64,000 nucleotides of DNA, from assembly GCF_003014735.1 (NCBI RefSeq), contig NZ_PYAX01000014.1, forward strand, positions 62,001 to 126,000, written 5' to 3'. Position 1 is the stretch's first letter. Each line of letters starts with the position of its first letter. Positions 17,016-24,816 of this stretch are shown one piece after another. The stretch is from Saccharothrix carnea. Its GTDB lineage: Bacteria; Actinomycetota; Actinomycetes; Mycobacteriales; Pseudonocardiaceae. The notes under the pieces were generated by a model. That model saw only the letters and a list, made by a program, of their open reading frames with translations. It had not been told where the DNA came from and did no database searches. The position numbers and the translations under genes are program-made.

Positions 17016-17671
17016 AGCGCCACCCGCTGCCGGTCGCCCGCGCCCACCTGGGCCAGGATGGTGTCCGTCGTGGCGACCACGGCGCACCGCTGGGCCGCGT
17101 ACTCCACGGCCAGCCGGTGGTAGTCGGCGGTGAAGTCGCCGATCGCGTCGGCGACCACGAACGTGCGGATGTCGTTGGTGTAGGCCTCCAACGCCGTCAC
17201 CAGCACGCCGACGTGCGCGTACACGCCGCACACGATCAGCTGGTCGCGGTCGTCGGCACGCATCCGCGCCAACAGGTCGGAGCGGAAGAACGCGCTGTAG
17301 CGCCACTTGGTGAACACCCAGTCGCCCTCGGCGGGCGCGAGCTCGTCGACCACCTCGCGGTCGCCCGGGTCGACCCGCATCCCCGGGCCCCAGAAGTCGC
17401 GCAGCAGACCGCGGTCCTGCTCGGTCATGCCGCCCGGCTGCGCGGTGTAGGCGATCCGCGCACCCCGCGCCGCGCACGCCTCCCGCAACGCCGCGATGTT
17501 GCCGATGATGCGGTCCCGCAGGGAGTCGGGGAACGGCCGGACGAAGTACCGCTGCATGTCGTGGATCAGCACGACCGCCCGGCGCGGGTCCGCGGTCCAC
17601 GTCGCGGTGTTCGCGGGCAGGTCGTCCGACGTCGGCAGCGGGTAGGGGTCGATCGGGGGGATGCCTGTCAT
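17012..17671 (-). CDS. phzD: ADIC hydrolase PhzD (isochorismatase family)
   Basis: A 219-residue isochorismatase-fold enzyme. Asp38 (VLIHDMQRYFV) and Lys122 (FTKWRYSAFF) fall at the same numbers as the catalytic pair of Pseudomonas PhzD. The position of the nucleophilic Cys of related amidohydrolases is Gly in GVYAHVGVL, as in PhzD. It hydrolyses the enol ether of 2-amino-2-deoxyisochorismate, releasing pyruvate and trans-2,3-dihydro-3-hydroxyanthranilate (DHHA). ATG 17671 follows GGAGGACC. It is translationally coupled to phzE. Confidence 0.93.
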   Translation of the reverse strand: MTGIPPIDPYPLPTSDDLPANTATWTADPRRAVVLIHDMQRYFVRPFPDSLRDRIIGNIAALREACAARGARIAYTAQPGGMTEQDRGLLRDFWGPGMRVDPGDREVVDELAPAEGDWVFTKWRYSAFFRSDLLARMRADDRDQLIVCGVYAHVGVLVTALEAYTNDIRTFVVADAIGDFTADYHRLAVEYAAQRCAVVATTDTILAQVGAGDRQRVAL

Positions 17672-17908
17672 CGTGGTCCTCCGTCGGGAATGGGATGACG
17701 AGCGCGGCGTCGCCCGCGTCGGGTCGTGGACGGCGGGCGGGCGGCGCCCGGTCAACCGGTCGCAGCCGGTGCGCCGCGCTCGGATCAGCCGGCCGCGGCC
17801 GGGGTCGGTCAGCCGCGGCCGGCGCGCGGTGCCGGTCAGCCGGCCGTGGTGAATGCGGCCGCGGTCAGCTGACCGCGGTGCGCGGTGCCGGGCTTGGTGC
17901 GTGCCCGG
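17672..17908 (-). repeat. phzC-phzD spacer with 20-bp perfect palindrome
   Basis: The 237-bp gap contains the perfect palindrome CCGCGGTCAGCTGACCGCGG at 17859-17878, several degenerate GGTCAGCCGG copies, and the 14-mer CGGTCAACCGGTCG (17749-17762) shared with the metK-adoK gap. The palindrome could be a dimeric protein-binding site, an mRNA hairpin attenuating phzDE, or repeat debris. No gene is seen. Confidence 0.55.
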
Positions 17909-19078
17909 TCAGCCCGCCCAGGCCGCCACGGCGGCGACCGCCTGGTCGGGGTTGAGCCGGGGATCGCAGTAGGTCGTGTACTTGTCGCCGACGCGGGCGG
18001 CGCCGGACTCGTCGTACGCGCACTCCGTGACGTCGTCCGGTGTGGTCTCCAGGTGCAGCCCGCCCGCGACGCCGCCCTCGGCCCGCAGCGCGTGCTGGAA
18101 GCGCTCGATCTCGGCGACGACGGTCTCCACGTACCGGGTCTTGAGGCCGTCCGGGGTGCGCACGGTGTTGCCGTGCATCGGGTCGCACAGCCAGATCACC
18201 GGGTGCCCGGCTGCGCGCACCGCGGCGACCAGGGAGGGCAGGCGTTCGGCGACGAGGTCCGACCCCATCCGGGAGATCAGGGTCAGCCTGCCGGGCTCGC
18301 GGTGCGGGTCGAGCCGTTCGGCCAGCGCCAGCAGCTCGGCCGCGGTCATCGTCGGGCCGACCTTGCAGGCGATCGGGTTCGCCACCCCGGCCAGCAGGTC
18401 GACGTGCGCGCCGTCCAGTTGACGGGTGCGGTCGCCGATCCACGGCAGGTGGGTCGAGGACAGGAACATCCGTCCGGTGCGGTCGCGGCGCAGCATCGGG
18501 ATCTCGTAGTCCAGCAGCAGCGCTTCGTGGCTGGTCCACATGGGAGGGTCGATGAGCCGGAAGCCGCCGCCGCCCCAGCCGAGCAGCGAGGTGACGGTGC
18601 GGGCCGCGTCGTACCCGGCGAGCATCCGGTTCGGGTCGGGCCTGCGGCCCTCGGCGTCGGGTTCGGGGCTGTTCACCATGTGCCCCAGGAACGAGCGCAG
18701 CTCCACGTTGCCGACCACCTCGGTGGGGCTGGACCTGGGTTTGGCGAACTGGCCCGCGATCCGGCCGATCCGCACCACCGGCAGGTGGGTGGCCATCTTC
18801 ATGACACCCGCCAACAGGTCGAGCAGACCGGCCTTGCGGGCGACGTAACCCGCCTCGCACTCGGCGAAGTCCTCGGCGCAGTCACCTGCCTGCACGACGT
18901 GCGCACCGCCCGCGGCCACCATCGCGAGCGTGGTGCGCAGCTGTCCGACCTCGTCGGAGGTGACCAGGCCGGGCCGGGAGGTCAAGGTGGCCCGCACCCG
19001 GCGCACGAGTTCGTGATCGTCCCAATCCGGTTGCTGCAGCGCGATCCTCGGTGGGCTCTCGCGCACGGCGTTGTCCAC
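17909..19078 (-). CDS. phzC: DAHP synthase, class II (PhzC)
   Basis: A 389-residue class II (plant-type) 3-deoxy-D-arabino-heptulosonate 7-phosphate synthase. Signatures are VVQAGDCAEDFAE, VVRIGRIAGQFAKPRSSPTE (PEP and phosphate binding), NPIACKVGPTMT, LISRMGSD, PVIWLCDPMHGNT and GGLHLETTPDDVTEC. It makes the first shikimate-pathway intermediate from PEP and erythrose 4-phosphate and so raises chorismate supply for PhzE. GTG 19078 is chosen because TTGGAG lies five bases upstream; GTG 19108 is an alternative. It leads the phzC-phzD-phzE operon. Confidence 0.93.
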   Translation of the reverse strand: MDNAVRESPPRIALQQPDWDDHELVRRVRATLTSRPGLVTSDEVGQLRTTLAMVAAGGAHVVQAGDCAEDFAECEAGYVARKAGLLDLLAGVMKMATHLPVVRIGRIAGQFAKPRSSPTEVVGNVELRSFLGHMVNSPEPDAEGRRPDPNRMLAGYDAARTVTSLLGWGGGGFRLIDPPMWTSHEALLLDYEIPMLRRDRTGRMFLSSTHLPWIGDRTRQLDGAHVDLLAGVANPIACKVGPTMTAAELLALAERLDPHREPGRLTLISRMGSDLVAERLPSLVAAVRAAGHPVIWLCDPMHGNTVRTPDGLKTRYVETVVAEIERFQHALRAEGGVAGGLHLETTPDDVTECAYDESGAARVGDKYTTYCDPRLNPDQAVAAVAAWAG

Positions 19079-19245
19079 TGACACTCCAATCACGAAGGGA
19101 CCGGGCACGACCGGGAGGGTGTGCGGTGAGCGCGGTCGTGCGGCTCAGTTCGCGGATGAACACCACTTCGTCGATACGCCGATCGTGGAGGCGGAGCCGG
19201 ACAACGGGCAACGACGCGGGAGGCAGTTCGTCAAGTCCCCGGATT

Positions 19246-19258
19246 CTCCGTCATGTCC
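19246..19258 (-). promoter_or_regulatory. Partial copy of the cluster promoter element upstream of phzC
   Basis: The minus strand reads GGACATGACGGAG, matching the GACATGACAGA core found before the CAR operon and the monooxygenase. It lies 168 bases upstream of the phzC start. The distal TARCGTCGGT block is not conserved here, so only the upstream site is shared. Confidence 0.45.
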
Positions 19259-19640
19259 ACCACCAGAAGGCCCGCCCGGCACCGGCGGACCCGAGCCGCT
19301 CACCCTCCCGCCACCCGGCGTTCCGGCCCACTCCCCCGCCTGGGCACCGACGAACCGGCCCTCATCATCCGCCCCGGCGCCGACGAACCCGACCCGCTCA
19401 ACCGCCCGACTCCGACCGACCCGCCCGCTTGCCCGTTCGGGGCACCTGACCTGCGGTTTCCGCACCAATGGCGGCCAGCTGGAGCAACCGCCCGGGCCGG
19501 ACGGTCGTGTGGCCCGAACACCGCCCGATTTCGGCCCGTCCGGCGGGATCGTCGGCTATGCGCGGTCGAGTGGAGTCGGCCCACCCCCGGGCCGCGCAGG
19601 ACGGTGGTCCCCGGATCTAGGCAGGTCCGCGTCCGGCGAG

Positions 19641-19672
19641 CACGTTGGGTGAGGCCCAGTCGACCCAACGTG
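19641..19672. promoter_or_regulatory. 10-bp inverted repeat before the transposase-like gene
   Basis: CACGTTGGGT and ACCCAACGTG are perfect arms with a 12-nt spacer, ending 12 bases before the ATG at 19685 and directly ahead of its ribosome binding site. It could be an autoregulatory operator or an mRNA hairpin. One arm recurs at 12707-12716, upstream of pucR 1. Confidence 0.55.
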
Positions 19673-19684
19673 AAGAGAGGCTCC

Positions 19685-20965
19685 ATGCCCGGCGGAAGGA
19701 ACTCAGCAGCGCGCACCACCCCGGACTTCTCGCGCGATCTGGTCGTCGCCGAACTCGGTTCCGCGCTGTTCGCCTCGTTCGTGCGCGAGGACCAGCGGCG
19801 CAAGGGCGTCGAGTACCTGGACGGCTTGCTCCGGGCCAGCGGCCGCAAGTCGATCCGCAACATCGCGCAGGCGGTCGGCGGCCAGGCGACCGAGCAGTAC
19901 CTGCACCACTTCATCAGCGACTCGACGTGGTGCTGGAGGCCGGTGCGCAGGGCGTTGGCCGAGCACGTCCGCGGGGTCGCCGAGCCGGACGCCTGGGTGG
20001 TGCGGCCGATGCTGATCCCCAAGGCGGGCAAGCACTCCGTCGGCGTGGCGCGGCGGTTCTGCTCCGACCTCGGCCAGACGGTCAACGCGCAGCAGGCGAT
20101 GGGTGTGTGGGCGGCGTCCGACGAGATCACCGTCCCGGTCGACTGGCGGCTGCACCTGTCGCAGGCGTGGGTGCAGGACCCGGGCAGGCGCCGGCGCGCG
20201 GCGATCCCGGACTGGGCGCGCGCGGAGACCGAGGGCGAGTGCGCGGTCGAGGCGTTCCTGGGCGCGGACGCGCGGCTGGACTTCCCGGACCGGCCGCTGG
20301 TCATGGACGCGCGCGGGATGGACGTGCACGCCGTCGTCGCGCGATTACACCCCGGAAACCCATTCCTGCTGCGGATCAGCGGCACCCAGGTGTTCACCGT
20401 GCTCGACCCGGCCGCGTCCCGGCGCGGCACGGACCCGTTGCCCGCGCGCCAGATCATCGGCATGGCGCGGGAGACCCGCAAACCGGTGACCGGCCGCTGG
20501 CCCCTGCTGGCGGCCACCGTGCGGGTCGGCGTACCAGGCCAGGGCGGCGCCCGTGCGGGCGACCTCACGCGCGTCGGCGTGCCCGGCCAGCCGGGGCGCG
20601 CGGGAGACCTCGTGCTGCTCGGCGTCGGATCGGCCGGCCAGTCGTGGCCCGCCGAGCTGTGGCTGTCCAACCAGCCCAACGCCGACATCGCCACCTTGTT
20701 GCACACCAGCCGGTTCATCGACCGGGTCGACCACGACTTCACCAGGTTCGGCGACCGGGTCGGCCTGCGCGACTTCACCGGCCGCTCGTTCGCCGGCTGG
20801 CACCGGCACACCACCCTGGCGTCGGCGGCGCACGCCGTGCTCGCCCTCGCCGAGACCGCGTACCGCGGCGGCTGGTCCGGCTGGACGGACGACCTGGCCG
20901 CCGTGGACCCCGCACGCGACTTCCGCTTCCCCCTCACCGCGGGCGAACTCCCGCCCGCCCAGTAG
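19685..20965 (+). CDS. IS701-like transposase relative lacking catalytic residues
   Basis: A 426-residue protein with the IS701/DDE_5 fold: IPKAGKHSVGVARRF, VPVDWRLHLSQAW, LVMDARGMDVHAV and GLRDFTGRSFAGWHRHTTL. Active IS701 transposases carry V(I/V)D(D/E)TG before PK.G..SVGV; here that segment is VVRPMLIPK, so the first catalytic Asp is lost. The Glu of the ERDY...K motif is Asp, and its Lys is Gly. It also holds a Gly-rich insert with VGVPGQ repeats. No terminal inverted repeats or target duplication are visible around it. ATG 19685 follows GAGAGG. TTA occurs at codon 221 (20345-20347). It is probably a domesticated DNA-binding regulator of the cluster. Confidence 0.75.
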   Translation: MPGGRNSAARTTPDFSRDLVVAELGSALFASFVREDQRRKGVEYLDGLLRASGRKSIRNIAQAVGGQATEQYLHHFISDSTWCWRPVRRALAEHVRGVAEPDAWVVRPMLIPKAGKHSVGVARRFCSDLGQTVNAQQAMGVWAASDEITVPVDWRLHLSQAWVQDPGRRRRAAIPDWARAETEGECAVEAFLGADARLDFPDRPLVMDARGMDVHAVVARLHPGNPFLLRISGTQVFTVLDPAASRRGTDPLPARQIIGMARETRKPVTGRWPLLAATVRVGVPGQGGARAGDLTRVGVPGQPGRAGDLVLLGVGSAGQSWPAELWLSNQPNADIATLLHTSRFIDRVDHDFTRFGDRVGLRDFTGRSFAGWHRHTTLASAAHAVLALAETAYRGGWSGWTDDLAAVDPARDFRFPLTAGELPPAQ

Positions 20966-20973
20966 CCGCGGAC

Positions 20974-21008
20974 CAGCACGGGCCGACGTGACGCGTCGGC
21001 CCGTGCTC
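20974..21008. terminator. Bidirectional terminator, 14-bp stem
   Basis: AGCACGGGCCGACG (20975-20988) and its perfect complement (20994-21007) enclose a 5-nt loop between the convergent transposase-like and monooxygenase genes. A second, imperfect hairpin (GGAAACCGGC with GCCGGTTCC) lies at about 21043-21076. Confidence 0.7.
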
Positions 21009-21090
21009 CTGCGTCCGCACCGACCGCACCGGCGACGCGCCGGAAACCGGCACCCCACCAGGGGCGCCGGTTCCGTGGTCGCGCTCGCGA

Positions 21091-22266
21091 TCAGATGTAG
21101 GCGGTGCCGGGCTCCTTGCCCAGCAGCACCCGGCCCTGCAGCTCCATGTTCGCGTTGAACTGGATCAGCGCGTGCAGGGACAGCGCCTCGATGTCGCGGC
21201 GGAAGCGGCCGAGCGCCACGTCGTTGCGGATCACCGAGCCGCCACCGGCGCTGAACAGCAGCTCCACCGCCTCCTTGGCCAGCTGCGCGGCGAACGTCGT
21301 CTGACCGCGCACGATCGACTTCTCGTCGGTGGTGAGCTCCTCGCGGGCGTCGGCGCGGTCCTGGATCACCTTGAGCCAGGCCGCCGAGAACGCCTCCGCC
21401 GCGTCGATCTTGTTCTTGGCGATGGCCACCTGCATCTGGGTCAGCGGGTGCTCGCTCTGGTCCGACCACGGCGTGTACGTGATGCCGCGCCCGGGCAGGC
21501 GGTTCAGGAACTCCTCGTACGCGCCGCGCGCCATGCCGGTGAAGATGCCGGAGATGATGGCCATCACCAGGCTCATCAGGCCGTAGGCGCGGCCGTCCGA
21601 ACCGTCGTCGCTGCGGCCCTCGACGGTGCCCGCGAGCACGTCTTCGTACTTGACCACGCGGTGCTCGGGCACGAACACGTTCTCCGCGACGGAGGTCGTG
21701 CTGCCGGTCGCCGCCGCGCCGGTCACGTCCCAGTCGTCCAGGATGGTCAGCTCGCTGACCGGGATGAGGGTCATCATCGTGCTCGTGGTGCCGTCCGGCT
21801 CTTCGAGCAGGGCGTTGACCAGGTTCCAGTCCGCGCCCCGGACGCCGGTGTTGAAGTTCCACTTGCCGCTGATCACGTAACCGCCGTCGGTCTTGGTGAT
21901 CTTGCCGGTGGGCGGGATCGTGCCGGACACGCGGACCGAACCGCCGGCGAAGACGTCCTCCTGGGCCTTGTCCGGGAAGAGTCGCACCGTCCACGCGGTG
22001 TGCACCCACACCATCGTGACCCAGCCGGTGGCGCCGCAGCCCCGGCTGATCTCGGAGATGACCTTCACCATGTCGGCCGCGGAGTAGGCCAGACCGCCGA
22101 ACCGCGCGGGCACGCCCATCCGGAACACGCCCGCCTTGTCCTGCAGGGCGATGTTCTCGTCCGGGATCCACCGGTTCCGGTCGGCCTCGGCACCGTTCTG
22201 GCGGAGTGTGGGGATCATGTCCCGCACGGCTTCCAGCATTGCCTCGGGTGACACGTCGGTCGACAT
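21091..22266 (-). CDS. Flavin-dependent monooxygenase, acyl-CoA dehydrogenase fold (group D)
   Basis: A 391-residue member of the HsaA/HpaB/DszC-like two-component oxygenases. Visible features are VPARFGGLAYS near residue 50, SEISRGCGATGWVTMVWVHTAW, the flavin-site segment YVISGKWNFNTGVRGADW, and the C-terminal helical EAVELLFSAGGGSVIRNDVALGRFRRDIEALSLHA. It would hydroxylate the substrate, or hydroxylate its amine, using reduced flavin from the reductase at 4185-4706. ATG 22266 follows AAGGAAGG. It has its own promoter element overlapping the end of the second MarR gene. The substrate is not provable from sequence; a DHHA- or anthranilate-type ring is the natural candidate. Confidence 0.87.
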   Translation of the reverse strand: MSTDVSPEAMLEAVRDMIPTLRQNGAEADRNRWIPDENIALQDKAGVFRMGVPARFGGLAYSAADMVKVISEISRGCGATGWVTMVWVHTAWTVRLFPDKAQEDVFAGGSVRVSGTIPPTGKITKTDGGYVISGKWNFNTGVRGADWNLVNALLEEPDGTTSTMMTLIPVSELTILDDWDVTGAAATGSTTSVAENVFVPEHRVVKYEDVLAGTVEGRSDDGSDGRAYGLMSLVMAIISGIFTGMARGAYEEFLNRLPGRGITYTPWSDQSEHPLTQMQVAIAKNKIDAAEAFSAAWLKVIQDRADAREELTTDEKSIVRGQTTFAAQLAKEAVELLFSAGGGSVIRNDVALGRFRRDIEALSLHALIQFNANMELQGRVLLGKEPGTAYI

Positions 22267-22409
22267 GGCTTTACCTTCCTTCGGGATGGCGTGGACAGCT
22301 GCGTTACTCGCCGATGAACGACGCCGGAATCGCGCCCCAATTGCACGGTTTCGGGAACCGACGGCTTTTGTGCCGAGCCCGGCCGCAGTTCGCCGACCCC
22401 CTCGCCGCA

Positions 22410-22470
22410 ACCGACGTTACCCACGGTCGAACGGGGTCCTCAAAAAGTCGGCCGATGATCTGTCATGTCG
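22410..22470 (-). promoter_or_regulatory. Conserved promoter element of the monooxygenase gene
   Basis: CGACATGACAGAT (22470-22458) is identical to the CAR operon element, and TAACGTCGGT (22419-22410) follows after the same 38 nt. The 13-mer overlaps the last codons of the second MarR gene, so the monooxygenase can be transcribed independently of it. Confidence 0.6.
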
Positions 22471-23005
22471 CTTCGGGCGGGCTCGGGACGCCCCGCCCGG
22501 CGGGCTCGACGAGCTCCGCGGCGCGCTCGGCGGCAGGTTCCAAGACGGGCTTCAGGTCGGGTTGCAGGGCGGCGAGCGCGTCCACCAGCGGGGCCAGTTC
22601 CGGCAACTCGGCGGCGTCCCGCAGGGCTCGGGCCAACGACTCGTCGTACGTCGAACGGGCGCGTTCGAGGGCTTGCCTGCCCTCCTCGGTGACGGCGGTG
22701 TAGATGCCGCGCCGGTCGTCGGCGCTCAGGTGCCGGCGCAGCAGCTTGCGCTGTTCGAGCCGGTTCACCAGCCGCGTGGTCGCCGAACCGCTGAGCACGA
22801 CCGCCTCCGACAGTTCGCTCATCCGAAGCCGCTGACCTGCGCCGACGTCGTGCCGTGCGAGCACTTCGAGCACGCCGTACTCGCTCACCGACAGGTTGTG
22901 CCCCCGTTGCAGGGCACGTTCGAGCTCGTCCACGATGCAGGCGTGCAGCGCGGCCAGGGTGCGCCAACCCCGGGCGCGCGACTCGGCGTCATCACCAGTC
23001 CTCAC
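22463..23005 (-). CDS. MarR-family regulator (paralogue 2)
   Basis: A 180-residue MarR protein with LSVSEYGVLEVLARH, the recognition helix region AVVLSGSATTRLVNRLEQRKLLRR and the wing DDRRGIYTAVTEEGRQALERA. It has ~25 extra C-terminal residues compared with paralogue 1 (11485-11949). GTG 23005 follows AAGGAGGGTCGG. Its upstream region shares the GTGT.C.ACTAT...GCTGGTAG box with paralogue 1, suggesting cross-regulation or autoregulation. It is divergent from the MFS exporter and is likely to control it. Confidence 0.88.
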   Translation of the reverse strand: MRTGDDAESRARGWRTLAALHACIVDELERALQRGHNLSVSEYGVLEVLARHDVGAGQRLRMSELSEAVVLSGSATTRLVNRLEQRKLLRRHLSADDRRGIYTAVTEEGRQALERARSTYDESLARALRDAAELPELAPLVDALAALQPDLKPVLEPAAERAAELVEPAGRGVPSPPEAT

Positions 23006-23070
23006 GGCACCGACCCTCCTTGCGGTCGAGTACTTGCATACGCCATCATAAGTCGCGTGCAACAAGCCGC

Positions 23071-23102
23071 GTGTACGACTATCGCGGACGCTGGTAGTGT
23101 GC
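23071..23102. promoter_or_regulatory. MarR box in the marR 2-MFS divergent region
   Basis: GTGTACGACTATCGCGGACG followed by CTGGTAGTGTGC aligns without gaps to the box at 12017-12048. A further GTGCAA lies at 23057-23062. The gap also holds ATCAGTCATATCG (23181-23193), which matches the cluster promoter 13-mer at 11 of 13 positions. Confidence 0.5.
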
Positions 23103-23259
23103 GTGGGACGAGAGTACGGCATGACGCACGCCCGTGTCCGCCGCCGCGCACCCGGCCGCATTGGTCAACAGATCGTCTCGATCAGTCATATCGGGTCAAA
23201 ATCACGCCGGGACGCGATGTCTGCCGTGTTCCGGCCACTGCGCCGAAGGATGGCAACAC

Positions 23260-24690
23260 ATGTCGACCAGTTTGACCCCCAACGAGGAGCAAAGGGGCAA
23301 CGACACCGCGCCGGCTCCCGACACCGGGAACGAACGGGTGCGCTGGAACGCGCGACAATGGATTCTGCTGGTCATCTTCAGCGGGGCGATCACGCTCGAC
23401 GGCCTGGAGAACTCGATGATCGCCGTCGCGATCCCGGAGATCCAGCGCGCGTTCGGGGTGACCGCGGCGACCGCGCAGTGGGTGCCCGGCGCGTACATCC
23501 TGGCGTTCGGCGCGTTCCTGCTGCTGGGCGGTCGGTGCGCCGACCTGTTCGGCCGCAGGCGGGTGTTCGTGATCGGCATGGCCGTGTTCGCCGTCGTCTC
23601 GATGATCGGCGCGTTCGCCGACGACCCGCTGCTGATCATCCTGACGCGCTTCGTCAAGGGCGTGGCCGCGGGCTTCACCGCGCCCGCCGCGATGTCGCTG
23701 CTGACCACGACGTTCCCGGAAGGCCCGCAGCGCAACAAGGCGTTCGGCATCTTCAACGTGTTCGAGGCGTCCGGCTACTCCTCGGGCCTGTTGATCGGCG
23801 GCTTCCTCGCCGCGCTGAACTGGCGGTCCACGTTCGTCCTGCCCGCCGTGGTCGCCCTGCTGCTGATGCTCGGCGCGATGCGCTTCGTGCCGCGGGACCC
23901 CGCGCGCAGCGAGAAGGTGCGCCTGGACGTCGGCGGCGCGCTGACCCTGCTGCTGGGCATGTTGCTGCTGGTCTTCACCGTGGTCGAGGCACCCGAGGTC
24001 GGGTGGGGCTCGGCGCGCACGATCGGCGGGTTCGTCCTGTCCGCGCTGCTGCTGGCCGCGTTCGTGGTGATCGAGCGCAAGGTGCGCGAGCCGTTGATCC
24101 GGCTGGGCATCCTGCGCAACCGCAACCTGGTGCTGGCCAACGTCAGCATGTTCCTGCTCTACGGCGGCGCGCTCGGCTTCCAGTTCGTGCTCGCCCTGTA
24201 CCTGCAGAACATGAACGGCTGGGAGCCGTGGCAGATGTCGTTCGTCATCCTGCCCGGCACCGCGCTCACCCTGCTCATCGGGCCGAAGCTCGGCTGGCTC
24301 ATCGACAAGTTCGGGGTGAGCCGGGTCGCGCTCGTCGGCCTGATCTCGTTCATCCCGTGCTACCTGCTGTTCCTGCGCATCGGCCCGGAGCCGGACCTGT
24401 GGGGCGTGCTGGTGCCGGTGGCGCTGATCTGGGGCCTCGGCTTCGCGCTCGCCCTCGCCTCGCTGATGGTCGCGGGCACCGCGGGCATCCGTGACGAGGA
24501 CCAGGGCCTGGCGGCGGGCCTGCTCAACAGCTCGCTGCAGATCGGCGGCGCGTTCGGCCTCGCGGTCGTCACCGCGGTGATCGTGCCCGCCACGCAGCTC
24601 GGGGAGCTCTACCCCGGCGTGGCGACGATGCTCGTCTTCTCCGTGCTGGCGCTGCTCGCCCACGCGATGCGCAAGAAGACGGCGGCCTGA
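23260..24690 (+). CDS. MFS exporter, DHA2 type
   Basis: A 476-residue transporter with about 14 predicted membrane segments and DHA2 signatures: ITLDGLENSMIAVAIPEIQRAF in segment 1, QWVPGAYILAFGAFLLLGGRCADLFGRRRVFVIG (motif A between segments 2 and 3), and RFVKGVAAGFTAPAAMSLL. Such proteins export drugs with proton influx. Its place between the marR 2 and pucR 2 regulators suggests it exports or gives resistance to the cluster product. ATG 23260 follows GAAGGATGG. Confidence 0.9.
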   Translation: MSTSLTPNEEQRGNDTAPAPDTGNERVRWNARQWILLVIFSGAITLDGLENSMIAVAIPEIQRAFGVTAATAQWVPGAYILAFGAFLLLGGRCADLFGRRRVFVIGMAVFAVVSMIGAFADDPLLIILTRFVKGVAAGFTAPAAMSLLTTTFPEGPQRNKAFGIFNVFEASGYSSGLLIGGFLAALNWRSTFVLPAVVALLLMLGAMRFVPRDPARSEKVRLDVGGALTLLLGMLLLVFTVVEAPEVGWGSARTIGGFVLSALLLAAFVVIERKVREPLIRLGILRNRNLVLANVSMFLLYGGALGFQFVLALYLQNMNGWEPWQMSFVILPGTALTLLIGPKLGWLIDKFGVSRVALVGLISFIPCYLLFLRIGPEPDLWGVLVPVALIWGLGFALALASLMVAGTAGIRDEDQGLAAGLLNSSLQIGGAFGLAVVTAVIVPATQLGELYPGVATMLVFSVLALLAHAMRKKTAA

Positions 24691-24707
24691 TCGGCCGTGC
24701 CGGAGCG

Positions 24708-24749
24708 GCCGGCGAGTGGGCGGAGCGCGCCCTCCGCCCACTCGCCGGC
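24708..24749 (+). terminator. Strong hairpin after the MFS gene
   Basis: A perfect 17-bp stem (GCCGGCGAGTGGGCGGA and its complement) with an 8-nt loop lies 18 bases after the MFS stop. It implies that pucR 2 has its own promoter in the remaining ~67 bases. Confidence 0.75.
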
Positions 24750-24816
24750 TGATCGACCGGAACGGCTTGTGCGCAAGGTGGTACCCGACTCACGGTCAGA
24801 TGCGGGCGGTGTCTTG

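Larger units (their letters stand above)
19079..19684. other. 606-bp regulatory gap between phzC and the transposase-like gene
   Basis: This divergent intergenic region contains a copy of the cluster promoter core (19246-19258) oriented toward phzC and a large inverted repeat just before the transposase-like gene (19641-19672). Open frames across it look like shadows of GC-rich DNA; no gene is called. Confidence 0.5.

Noticed and set aside
13821..17123. 1100-codon plus-strand open frame across pucR 1 and phzE/phzD
   Set aside because: It crosses gene ends and is Arg/Pro/Gly-rich without domains; the pucR and phz frames carry the family motifs.
17012..17671. PhzD as an N-carbamoylsarcosine-amidase-type cysteine hydrolase
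   Set aside because: The nucleophilic Cys position is Gly while Asp38 and Lys122 are kept, as in PhzD.
14829..19078. A complete phenazine biosynthesis cluster
   Set aside because: Only phzC, phzD and phzE are found; no phzF, phzA/B or phzG, so phenazine formation cannot be claimed from this window.
19685..20965. An active IS701 insertion sequence
   Set aside because: First catalytic Asp and later Glu/Lys are replaced and no terminal inverted repeats or target duplication are visible.
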